From assembly GCA_910592205.1 (NCBI GenBank), contig CAJVPJ010000655.1, forward strand, positions 1 through 19,721: 19,721 nt of DNA. The letters are read 5' to 3'. The notes beneath the pieces were generated by a model that was given only the letters and a program-made list of their open reading frames with translations, was not told the DNA's origin and made no database searches. The translations under genes and the position numbers were made by a program. Source of the DNA: Paraglomus occultum (Eukaryota; Glomeromycota; Glomeromycetes; Paraglomerales; Paraglomeraceae). This document shows, in pieces, positions 8,449 to 18,108 of this stretch (position 1 is the stretch's first letter; each line of letters starts with the position of its first letter).

Positions 8449-11170
8449 CAAAGTCTAAATTAGTAGCCGCTATATCAAAAACTTCTTGGTTGATTGTAGT
8501 GTTCTTATGTGATTGACTGCTCAACTGAATTTTCTTCCGTTACTAATATTGGTTCAGTCGATGTATGCGTGTTAGGTTCTGTGCTATTATTGTCCAGAGA
8601 CTCTCAGTTTTTGGGAAAGTTTCCATTAACAAATTGTTATAACTGTAATGCTTTTTCGGGGCAGATAATGTGGGAGATGGGAAGGATAATAATGGGGTTG
8701 GTGTATAGTGGGGCGCCGGATACGTACTCAAAATTGTGCACATGGTTAGTTGGAAGTATTAATATTAGTGTATGGTAGGGAGTTTTAGTTTGTTCTGGTG
8801 TATCGATGTCATATACAGTATAATTAATTTGCACGTGAGAATAAAAATTTCGGTTTATGTCACAGAACTGGATTTTTATGCTCTTGAAATTTGCGTAATA
8901 TGGTTTAATTGTTTATTTTGGGAAAATGATCTAACGTGTGTTTAGTTATTATTAGCATAATCATTAAATATAGATTGGGGGAAGAGAGGATATCATGCTA
9001 CGTGCGGAAATGCTGAATAAATGATCGTCAATTAGTGGTGGTCTATATAATAAGTACGATCGTCGAATCACATGTAATTTACCCAAAATAGTTACTACAT
9101 CAGAGACAATTCTTCGACATTTAGCGATAATTTTAATAACTTGACGAAGCCAACCAAACTTTCAAAAAAGAATGTTGCCAGCCAGCTGATATTTTACATT
9201 AGGATAGGGGAGGCGTTGTGGATCGGCAAAACAAAAAAAAAATCTTGAACTAAGTATGACAGCCGTTTTCAGTACATTATGTTATAAGTACTATAATGTT
9301 ATTGGGAAATAATACTCGGCGTAATTTTTTTATAAATACTCGAGAAAGGTGGGCTCCTTTATTATTATGTATGACAGTATGCAGAAATGATTGGATATGC
9401 ATAACCATATAAATATAAACAGTCTGTATAAAATTCTTATAAGCCTTACCTGAAAAAGTAAATGGGAAATGGTACACGCAAATAACGAATGGAAATGCAT
9501 TATTCAGATTAACATGTGGGCATCAAGTGATAAAGATAGACATTTACTATACGTTAAAAATATAATATTAATAATATTAATCAGGCAACTACTTAATACT
9601 TAATTTTTATACGCCTTGATTAATATCGCTCGGTATAATCTGAAACCGTCTCTATTCGAATAACTGAATTAACATAGTGAGGTAGTTACGTATTCTTATA
9701 CATAATGGCTGCTATACATTGCGAGAGGCGACATAAAGCAGACGCTGCAATTATTTCAATGTTATGTATTAGCGATACTGCTTGTTGATTCGAAGCACAA
9801 TGAATAAATTTATAGAATTTGTTGTATCGATGATATAATTATATAATGTACGTATTGTTTTAGTGACGTACGAATAGACAATTTAGTTAACAAAAATAAA
9901 GCTTGTAATATTTACAGAATAGCATACATACATAATTTATTGATTACCTGACACAAAACGATTGCCTTCCCCAAAATCTCTATGGGAATAAAAATATCGT
10001 GTCTCAATTCCTCCGTAAAGAAAGCTCATTCTCGTTTAACTATGCATAAGAAAATCTCATATGTATTATTGTGTGGCCACAGATTAAGTTTGTATCGCCA
10101 TTAGCATATATGCTTCTGAATAACGCATTGCACAGTATTAGTCATGGGACACGCTACCGATGCAAATTTTCTTGTAGAACACGTGATAGTAGATATCACG
10201 GCGAGAATGTTCCCAGGTCTTAATTAAGCAAACCCAAATCTCCGTCAGTACGCTCTTTATTAACTATACGTTGACTTTACTTAGACACCAGAACGGCTAA
10301 TGTTCCGTAGTAAAGCTAGAATCTTAAGCAGTTACGCCTGGTCAAGGTTTGCTTATGAGATTGTTTTCAACGTATAATATAACATTACTACTAACGTTTT
10401 GGGGGGTTTTTGCTGGGTTGAACGTGTCTCATCATATGTCTGATAACTGTCAAACATTGGTACAAAATACATGAGACATGACTTGAATGACTTGTTGGTT
10501 CGTGAGTACTCGTATATTAATATCTAGTGTAACCATGCCAATAGTTACATTACAGTTGCAGTTCATCCACTGTTCACTGCATATATCGATCCTGCCGGAG
10601 TTGTGTAACCGAAGGTCAAAACGTATGGCTATTTTCACAGACTTTTTCTGTTAAGTTGTGAAATAGAATAGTATCTACTTTACTTGTCACATATAAGCTA
10701 CTCCAACTTTAAACAAAGATGTTTGGGAAACTAAAGAAAAGGCGTACCTGGCCCGATCGAATCATGCGGCTAAATTTGCATAATTAGGGGTTGCAATAGG
10801 AGTAACAGAATAAAAATCGTTGATCACAGCATTTTGAACCTGACTGGTAAATAATTTATTTTAATCGAATTATCATGCCCACGCCCCAGTCTGACCGGGA
10901 ACTATAATGTTACACAAATATACCGGTTCGCATTACGCGGGGTGTTTCCTAATGCAGAGACAATCTGTACACAATTTACCGGGATCGGATAATTTAATTA
11001 CCCGTCAAATATCAATCTTTATTCAGTTTTTCCGTATATTCGCTATAACATCTAATAAATCATTGGAAATGCGCACACTAATAAACGTGCATTAGAATTA
11101 ACATAAAGATCTAGTTTCGTCCAATTAAGTAATTGATGAATACGATACATTGCCATGTTCCTTTCTTTAC
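8449..11170. other. long intergenic stretch, no gene supported
   Basis: The part from 8450 to about 8834 is GC-richer, with overlapping open frames on both strands. One minus-strand frame reads NNSTEPNTHTSTEPILVTEE, which has the look of a low-complexity protein tail, but frames break often and no domain is recognised. It may be a decayed gene next to the MITE. From 8835 to 11170 the DNA is AT-rich. Frames at 9277-9477, 10450-10638 and 10907-11095 have no protein-like character. No tRNA, array or transposon end was seen. Confidence 0.4.
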
Positions 11171-12965
11171 TCATCCGATAAGAACCCATACAGCCTTTGT
11201 ACATGGGGTACCGTTGTTCAGAATAAAGATGTAGTGTGGGCTAGGCGGTAAGATGAATTTATTCGGAGGCATATACACTTTAGCAGTGTAAGTGTTTTGC
11301 CCGGATGATGCAATATCGGTTATTTGGAGATGAACGAGTCTCATAGACATTGCTTGAGAATGAGTGTGAAAACCAGGTTGCACGATGGTGGCTGTGATTG
11401 TGCCAGGAGTTCCGGTAAGAGTATAGGTTATAGAAACGCCTTCATTGTATGTCACCTGTATCGGAGATGCATTGAGAGTCGTTTGATTATTGAACGCAGT
11501 TATCTGCGGGCGTGCGTTGCCCGAAAGATATGGTGGAATATAATTTTCGACACGGTATCTAATTGACGTATAGACGTATTTAGTAAAATATCAAGATCAC
11601 TATAGAAATGGGCGAAATGTATAATAACAAGTAAAAGCTTAAAAGAAACTACTTACTCAGTTGGGTATGGGCCAGTTAGTTTGGGGTTCTGATTGGCATT
11701 ACTTCCAGCCACCCAGACAGAGCCATCGGTAATCAAAGTGGCAACCGAGTGATACATTCTAGCAATAGTGGTTGGAGTAAGCTGAGTCCATCGTTGTCCC
11801 AAAGGCTTGTTCATATTGTAAAGAACTGGTGTGAACGCAGGTTTATCGGACAGGACATTGCCTCCAGCGGTGATATATCCAGCTTGTCCAACTTGTCCTC
11901 CATTCAAGAACAACACATTATATCCATCCGCAAGCTGAACGACATCAGGCATGACTCTGGGTATGCCTCCGAAATCGTCAGCTTCCCATGTCGGGTTTGG
12001 AGAACCAAGGTCTGTTCTAGCGCACGTGTTCTCAGCAGGATTGGTAAACCCGTTGAAAACGCTTTGTCCTCCGCAGACAAGGAATTCTGGATTGTAATTA
12101 TTTGTGTAATCAAGCGGAAGCAGAGTCGCTCCAGCAGTGCACGGATATGAGCGAATGCCACCGGGCGCGTCAGGCAGTGCTTTAACTGGTACGTTTTTTG
12201 CAATGTCATATATGACTGATGCCTTGTTTGCAAAAATGAAATAGTAGCCTTGCCATATGCCGTTTGGAATTACATGAATAAATGGGTAAAGATTATACGG
12301 AAGGCTGTTCAGAAAAGGAAAGGGAGGGAAAAAAAACAAACGGATAAAGTTGAGAATATCACCGGACGGCATTGTGACCATTGCATTATACCATCGAGGA
12401 CTGCTCAGCAAAGTCGGGACTTCGAAAATCTGGCAGGTGCTATCTTGGCAAGGTTGAAAGTAGCGAATGCCGCGGTAACCGTTGGATGCTATATTGGTTG
12501 GTTCACCACCGGCGGCTGAAAGGAATGTACCATTGCCAAAGAATGCTCCCGCCGAGCAGAACGTGTTTGTGGATAATTTCAGTGATCGGAATTTATTAGT
12601 TGCGAGGTTATATTCGGATGCCCAGGTCGTTGTACCGTCAGGTAATATTGCGTCTGGGTTGCTTTCAGCTGTAAAGAGGTACAGTTAGACGGATTAAAAA
12701 TGTTTATACAAATTAATTGATTCATTCAGTCATTCACCTTTGTCAATGATTATTATTGTGGTCGGTGTCATCATCATAGCGTGCATTGCAGCGACGCCCG
12801 ATCTGTAAAAGAAAATCTTAATTATTCACGCATTTTCAACGCTTTTTTTTCATCTTTATCCATCTCATTTATAACTTACCTGCCAATGACACTCCATTGT
12901 GCGTCAACGCAGGCTACTGTGAAAAGTAAAGCAAATGTAAAGCATGAAAGCAGTTTGTGACCCAT
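11171..12965 (-). CDS. secreted glyoxal oxidase-like copper radical oxidase (AA5), 516 aa, four exons
   Basis: Exons are 12965-12880, 12802-12738, 12668-11657 and 11558-11171; introns of 77, 69 and 98 nt all have GT-AG ends (GTAAGT twice, GTGAAT once), and the frame is kept for 517 codons. The product starts MGHKLLSCFTFALLFTVACV, a signal peptide ending near Ala22. Copper-site residues expected from galactose/glyoxal oxidase are all visible: Cys88 (NTFCSAG) to crosslink with Tyr144 (RWYNAM), Tyr356-His357 (IARMYHSVATL) and His454 (PGFHTHS). Residues 150-386 form the propeller core, and about 400-516 the C-terminal E-set domain, ending AVWVLIG. The family oxidises aldehydes such as glyoxal or methylglyoxal, making hydrogen peroxide outside the cell. 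Between GDIL and FLNSLPYNLYP the protein seems some 15-30 residues short for the family, and IWQGYY looks like a small insert in a usually tight strand. The exact substrate is not determined. Confidence 0.9.
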
Positions 12966-13113
12966 TACGCTGAAAAAATAGGTGTCAAGTAAAGGAGTGG
13001 GGTTTTAAGTGCGTTGCCTCCGCTTAGTGAGATGTAACAGATAAATGAACTGGAAAGTAATTTAAACCGTCTATATGTATTTATTATGCGGTAACATGAT
13101 GAATGTTTTCATC

Positions 13114-13125
13114 TCTATATATATT
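13114..13125 (-). promoter_or_regulatory. possible TATA box of the oxidase gene
   Basis: On the minus strand ATATATATAGAG lies about 150 nt upstream of the oxidase ATG. In AT-rich DNA such a motif is expected by chance, so support is weak. Confidence 0.22.
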
Positions 13126-14010
13126 TCTGTTTACAACCGCAGTTAGTTTTTAACGCATATTTAGGAATTGATGAAACGTCCCCGATAATTTTAGAATTAT
13201 ATTATTATAACGTATATCTTAACTTTTCAAGTAAGCTCAAGATGCCCCTAATGTAACAAACTGCATGTACGTCATATAATAATAATAAATATTACAAGCC
13301 TATTACTTGGCATCAACTGCGTTTTGTAAGTCTTTGAAGAATTTATTGTACGCATTATTTGACTTTGGGAAAATTTTGCTTTTTATTGGATAAGTTATAA
13401 AAGGCTTATCGTCAAGAGTAATTGGATACTAAACATGACAGCGACAATGATAAATAGTCCCCAATTATTGTGTACAATCTTCCATCACATAAAAAAACAA
13501 ACTGTAAAAAAGTTCGCTTAAATATTGTAAGACACTAATCAATTGGTGTAATTTAGTCCTTGCATCTATCATTACATGCACATATTTAAATTCTTATTGT
13601 CTCCAAGTCTAAAAATAAAATAGAACTAAACGTTATGGGTTTCTGTATTTGTATTAATACGTATAATATCGTTTTAGACGTAATTTGTCTATTCATCGGC
13701 GTCACGTTACTACCTTTTTTCTTCAAACCGCAAAACAAAAAAATTTGCGGTCATTTTGGCAAGGCGTACATTAGAGGCAATATACATTAAAAAATATGTA
13801 GAATCAAGTGATATTGCTAACTTGAACGATTGCATCTATTAATAACCGTAGGTTTATTTGTATTATCCTAAATAGTAAATATTTTCTCTCTGACGTCACT
13901 TTGCATACTATGCCAGAAACAAACTTTATGTTGGGCCTATTGCAACGAGCGAGTGAGACACTATTATTACTAGATTATGTTGTGTAACACGCCGTAAAGG
14001 TGATACCGCC

Positions 14011-14071
14011 GTTGTACCTCATACTCATGCTCAGTTTCAAACACAATCCAGGCCCCGAACCGAGGTACAAC
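14011..14071. repeat. 10-bp perfect inverted repeat with a 41-nt loop
   Basis: gttgtacctc at 14011-14020 and gaggtacaac at 14062-14071. The enclosed sequence (ggccccgaac near the right arm) is GC-rich compared with the surroundings. It could be the ends of a tiny element, but no flanking target duplication is evident. Confidence 0.45.
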
Positions 14072-14182
14072 AATTGCGCTACTGCAGTACTGAGTAGCAA
14101 GAATTATGATCGGGTACAAAATGCATGGCCAGTTTAAGGAGTATCAAAACGTGTCGCTTTGTTAACACAACATTGAGTTAAT

Positions 14183-14317
14183 TTATTTATCACATAAAGC
14201 AAGATTACACTGAGCCCTGATATTACCTTGTTCAGCTGCTTTTTTGTACCATTCAACTGCTTTTCTTCCATCTTTTTCTACTCCAGTTCCGATATGATAA
14301 CATTTAGCAAGCTTAAT
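14183..14317 (-). pseudogene. orphan Sel1 repeat fragment, 44 codons
   Basis: Between a TAA (14318-14320) and a TAA (14183-14185) the minus strand reads LAKCYHIGTGVEKDGRKAVE, then WYKKAAEQGNIRAQCNLAL, a near-perfect Sel1 repeat: LAxCYxxGxGVEKDxxKAVEWYxKAAEQGN. Sel1 repeats are alpha-helical scaffolds that bind proteins. There is no start codon, no clear splice site and no neighbouring Sel1 unit within this interval. It is most likely a fragment of a dead gene, or a single exon whose partners are lost. Confidence 0.7.
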
Positions 14318-14795
14318 TTAATAATCGATAGAGTTGGTTTCTCGGAAAAGAGTTATCCTATTTTTATGTAATATATTGAGACCACCTGGGTACTGTAGCA
14401 CTATGACGAGACATTTCGGAAAAGTATTTTAATTGGATCTCTGCAAACAACAAAGACGCATTATCCAGATAAAGTAAGTCTGTTGCTAATACTTATACCC
14501 GGAGAAAGGATAGAAATTTTAGTCTGTTATCTCTAGTGTAACATTACTGTTGTCACATACGTTTAATAATTATGAAGGCCGAATTGATGGCAAAGTACAA
14601 TAGTAGTAACGCTAGTAATATACAATAGTGATAGACGTTATTGTTAATTAATTGCTATAAGTTACTAAAGACTGATATTAATCAAGACTAGTCGCCCGCT
14701 GTCTTTAAGTGTAATTGACTTACTGGATTTATGCGTAATTGTACTAGTCATTAGATAAAGCAACTTAGTCAATTGGTCTAAACTTGCCTCCAATA
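14318..14795. other. intergenic, no gene supported
   Basis: AT-rich sequence between the orphan Sel1 repeat and the 336-bp MITE. No coding frame, RNA gene or repeat structure is seen. Confidence 0.5.
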
Positions 14796-15131
14796 CCGTA
14801 TACTACCGTGAATAAGCACCCACCCTTATCATAGTGAGGGGTGCTTATTCACGATAGGATCGGTAACTCTTATCGGCATTATTAAAATCGGCAAATCATT
14901 ACGTAAAGTATAATCCACAACAGCGTTAAGGGGTAGCTTACAATAGTAAGCGTACTATTATCTGTGTTTGCAAAATGGCCTGTATACTTACGTAATTAAT
15001 TATGGGTGGGGGTACGTCATGCGGTTAACCTAGGGGGTGCTTATTCACGATCCGATGGCTTTACTTATAAGGGGTGCTTATTCACGAGGGGTGCTTATTC
15101 ACGAGGGGTGCTTATTCACGGTAGTATGCGG
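14796..15131. mobile_element. 336-bp MITE with TA duplication and internal 17-bp iterons
   Basis: TA flanks at 14794-14795 and 15132-15133. The 26-bp ends (14796-14821 and 15106-15131) are inverted with a single mismatch and share ctaccgtgaataagcaccc. The end motif ggggtgcttattcacga recurs inside: 14838-14854, 15034-15050, and as a tandem run at 15071-15087, 15088-15104 and 15105-15120, with one inverted copy at 14807-14821. The TA duplication fits a non-autonomous Tc1/mariner-type element. Repeated end motifs in the interior are the pattern of subterminal transposase-binding sites. The 60-codon frame at 15006-15188 is only translation of these repeats. Confidence 0.85.
15071..15120 (+). repeat. 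tandem 17-bp repeat, three units
   Basis: Three head-to-tail copies of ggggtgcttattcacga, the last diverging at its final base where it becomes the inverted end of the MITE. The copies are identical, which points to recent amplification or to gene-conversion-like slippage. Confidence 0.9.
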
Positions 15132-15133
15132 TA

Positions 15134-16430
15134 CTTGTTTATTGAAATAGATATTAGTTTCGATACTTGGCTTTTGATGTGTCTATGATTGCATCATAGT
15201 AATCCGCGACGTTTTTCAGTTCATATTCTATTGTGATTTGCGTTCTTCTCTACTAGTATCTACTGATACAAATAACGCTCCATTATTACGCCAATGTTCT
15301 TAGTGTTTATAGTGATTAACGTAAACGGTCGATGCATGTGAATTTGGGGGGCTAGTCAAATTGTTCAGACCGGTAAATATCGCGGATAAAAATGAGATTG
15401 CATAAAGATTTGATTTAGGCATGACCCTGCAAGTGTACAGGTTTTCTGTGGGTACATTATTAAGAATTAATGGTAACGTATACTATGTTATGTAAGTTAT
15501 AAAACAAAATTCTGGAACGCAACCAGGTATTCAGTCTTTCTGCGGCTGGGCGTTTTTTTTTTACCGGCCTATAAATATTACAGTTACCATAGAAATACGT
15601 GTTAAAAAAATCCTTATTGTAAGGGTGTATTAAAGCATAAGAACTATTAAACTTATAAAAAAATACACGTAGTCAAACTAGAAAATAAATTATCATTACT
15701 AACAACTACCAAGTTCCATAAATGAACAGTATTTTATTTGTTTCTATATTAAAATTACCAATTTATTGTAGCAGCAACAACTATGGTATTGTCGATGTAA
15801 TCTTAAATTTTAACAGGTCGTACAGGACTTCTGGTCTGTTTGACTATCGTTATCGTCGTCATTGTGCGGGATAACTGACAAATGTAGCATAAGTTTACGA
15901 TACTTTAGTAATCTGTCACACAAATACTTTCATTTATGGGTTTGTTGACTAGTTTTGATTATTCGATCGTACGCTTTATTCTGTTGCAAAATCGTCTCGA
16001 TCAACAAAGAAAACCTTTAACAAGCCAATTAGAAAAAATACGTCAGTAAAAATTAAACCTAACTTGGATTAAAACCATGAAAAACAACTATACAGAATAT
16101 TATTGGTCAATTGGATAAATAGATGAATCAAAATATATTATGTTTGACGGTTAACAATCGATGATAAAAAAAAACAATTTTTTCAACTGTTATAATAATA
16201 GATCAAGAACATTTTCCTACTGAAAATATTATACAATTGATACATCATATCTTTATTAATATAAAGTTATAATCACAATTTTTATGCCCCATAATAATAA
16301 GAATAGCTCATATAACAACTACATCTTTGCCCATTGTGATTAGTATATGATATGACTAATAAACCTTCAGAATGCAATAATTCAATATCAAAATTGACTG
16401 TACTCAAAATTATGAGCTGTTCACTGAACA
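15134..16430. other. intergenic, AT-rich, no gene supported
   Basis: No convincing coding frame. The 62-codon plus-strand frame at 16352-16540 overlaps the end of the Sel1 gene on the other strand and is its shadow. I see no RNA gene and no repeat with clear ends. Confidence 0.5.
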
Positions 16431-17070
16431 TCAATCTTTTGCTTTTTTGTTTTGATACAACTTATTTAATTCTTGAACTTTGTCTTTTAACTTTGACCTA
16501 TCATCATATTGTAAAAGATAAATCTTATTCTTTGCCTTAGCAAATCCTTGGTCAGCTGCTTTTTCATACCACTCAATTGCTTTCTGCTCATTTTTTTCCC
16601 ACCCCAATGCCGTGTTCATAAGAATAACCAAGATTATATTGTCCATATGCATTGCCCTGTTTAGCTACTTTCTGAAATAATTCAACAGCTTTTTGATAAT
16701 TTGTTTCCATGCCAGTGCCCAGCTTATAACAGCGACCAAGGTTGTTTTGTGCAATAGTGCTTACATCACTGAAATTATATTGAGCAAGTACAATACCACT
16801 TTCTTGTTCAGCAGCTTTTTGATACCATTCAACAGCCTTTTGTTCATCTTTTTCTTCCCGTATTGATATCAGTTTTCGTTGATAGGGATTACCTACAAAT
16901 AACAGGGAGGATGTAAATATCGGCACATACGTTGAAGTATCATATGAGAATGCAAGTAAACTTCTACCACTTAAAAAAGGTGACGAGATAGGAGGGTTCT
17001 GTTTCGGCTCTACGATAGTATTAGTATTTGAAGCACCGCGGGAATCAAATTTTGTGTCGAGAGTGTACAA
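16431..17070 (-). pseudogene. Sel1-repeat protein gene with one frameshift, 5' end unclear
   Basis: The first frame includes EEKDEQKAVEWYQKAAEQ, then NNLGRCYKLGTG, NYQKAVELFQKVAKQGN and YNLGYSYEHGIGVG, then meets a stop. A second frame continues as KNEQKAIEWYEKAADQGF and a Lys-rich tail ending at 16431. Together they make two full Sel1 repeats flanked by partial ones. The switch falls in a run of seven T on the plus strand (16591-16597); one base fewer would restore one frame. That can be a real mutation or a homopolymer sequencing error. No ATG is in frame at the 5' end; a possible acceptor (TTATTTGTAG near 16900) suggests a missing upstream exon. Known Sel1 proteins are scaffolds; in these fungi they often follow a kinase domain. 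Confidence 0.7.
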
Positions 17071-17672
17071 AGATAAACTATGGCATGGCTATAGGAAGTG
17101 TATAAAGTTCCGTGTAAATACAAACAGACAGACAGACAAGAGGTTTGTTTATATTACCAATTAATAATTAATATCTGTATTTGCTAGATAATCAAGCTAA
17201 TACAAAAATTAAAGATATCGTCAGAACACGATGCAGTTTATCAATAGGCAGTTGGTCATTACATTTCCCAAACCCATGTCCTTTTTCTGCCTTACGTTCC
17301 GAGGCTGGGGACTTTAGAATACTTGATTAGGAGATAATTTAATTTCATATTTGTTAATTTCTCAACTACTAGATATTATATGCTGGAAACAACCGCGCGC
17401 GGTATACGATGACAAGACAAGGGATTAATAGTGACAGCAAATTGTTCGAGCATCGGCAATATTATTGTTTCAGAATACTGTAACTATTCCGTGAGCATGT
17501 TTATTTCGATATAACATGCAATACGTCCTTCGCACATATTCGTATAAATTAAATAGCAGATTCAGAGATCAGAGAAAAAGATGCCAATACTAATTAAGTA
17601 CTAGATTCCAACTTCTAATGCACAAACGGCAGTAGTCTGTGTCATCTATTTTATGGCAACTGGTCTTCGACA
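17071..17672. other. intergenic or decayed middle of a kinase-Sel1 gene
   Basis: No kinase motif (glycine loop, VAxK, HRD, DFG) could be read on the minus strand here. Short repeats gacagacagaca occur near 17130. Otherwise AT-rich and featureless. Confidence 0.4.
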
Positions 17673-17822
17673 ATGAAAATGGTTGCAACCGCCCTGACAA
17701 AATTCTGGAAATCTTGGCCATTCTCAGACGGGGCTTCTACTTTTGCAGCTAAAGAATACGATGATCAAATAATATCGACAAGTCGAAAAGCATTCATGAC
17801 CGGACGGATCTCTAGAAAGTAA
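17673..17822 (+). CDS. possible plus-strand first exon, 49 codons
   Basis: ATG at 17673 opens a frame MKMVATALTKFWKSWPFSDG that runs to TAA at 17820-17822. A good donor (AGAAA|GTAAGA at 17819) overlaps the stop, so the frame could be a first exon, but no in-frame partner exon was found downstream. The opposite strand is also open here (AAKVEAPSENGQDFQNFVRA), so the coding strand is uncertain. No family recognised. Confidence 0.22.
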   Translation: MKMVATALTKFWKSWPFSDGASTFAAKEYDDQIISTSRKAFMTGRISRK

Positions 17823-17838
17823 GAGCTTACGAAAACAT

Positions 17839-18105
17839 TCATTCCCACTTTCGGAATGTGTAGATCACCATAAAAGATGCACTATCTCCCTTATCATCAA
17901 GACAATCGAATGGAATCCATTCGAGATAGGCGTCATTCGCTGAGTGACTGAGTCCTTTTTATAAACTCATCCAGTTGCTTATTGTTACTGGCCCATCTAT
18001 CGGATAATTGTTTACGTCCACAAATGCACCACACTGGGACTACATCGGAGTAATCCACATGCGTAGCCAATCCATATCGAGAATAAAAATATAGTAAAAG
18101 CAAAC
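17839..18105 (-). pseudogene. degenerate leader region of a glomeromycete-type protein kinase
   Basis: One frame, open for 57 codons, reads VPVWCICGRKQLSDRWASNN and KQLDEFIKRTQSLSE before a TGA (17933-17935). One base away, a second frame continues DAYLEWIPFDCLDDKGDS to a TGA at 17839. The order CxxC, Trp, DEFIxxTQ, then EWIPFD is what I know from the leader just before the kinase domain in the large kinase families of arbuscular mycorrhizal fungi. The expected glycine-rich loop is not intact after WIPFD, and the kinase core is not seen. A single-base frameshift and the lost core mark it as a pseudogene. It lies upstream of, and on the same strand as, the Sel1 gene at 16431-17070. Confidence 0.5.
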
Positions 18106-18108
18106 ATC

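Larger units (their letters stand above)
12966..14182. other. intergenic upstream of the oxidase gene, hairpins only
   Basis: No open frame of interest. Two inverted repeats stand out: accgcaaa/tttgcggt (13727-13734 and 13744-13751), and gttgtacctc/gaggtacaac (14011-14020 and 14062-14071), the second in a locally GC-rich patch (13990-14100). Their role is unknown. Confidence 0.5.

Noticed and set aside
11749-12688. Plus-strand frames of 68-133 codons and an alternative minus frame at 11904-12233
   Set aside because: All overlap exon 3 of the oxidase gene in other frames and show no motif of their own.
15034-15120. CRISPR-like array of direct repeats
   Set aside because: Units are tandem without unique spacers and equal the ends of a MITE; the genome is eukaryotic.
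15006-15188. 60-codon plus-strand frame with repeated residues
   Set aside because: The repetition comes from the 17-bp iterons of the MITE.
16585-16600. Programmed -1 frameshift site at A7 in the Sel1 gene
   Set aside because: A -1 slip gives the wrong frame; the continuation needs one base removed.
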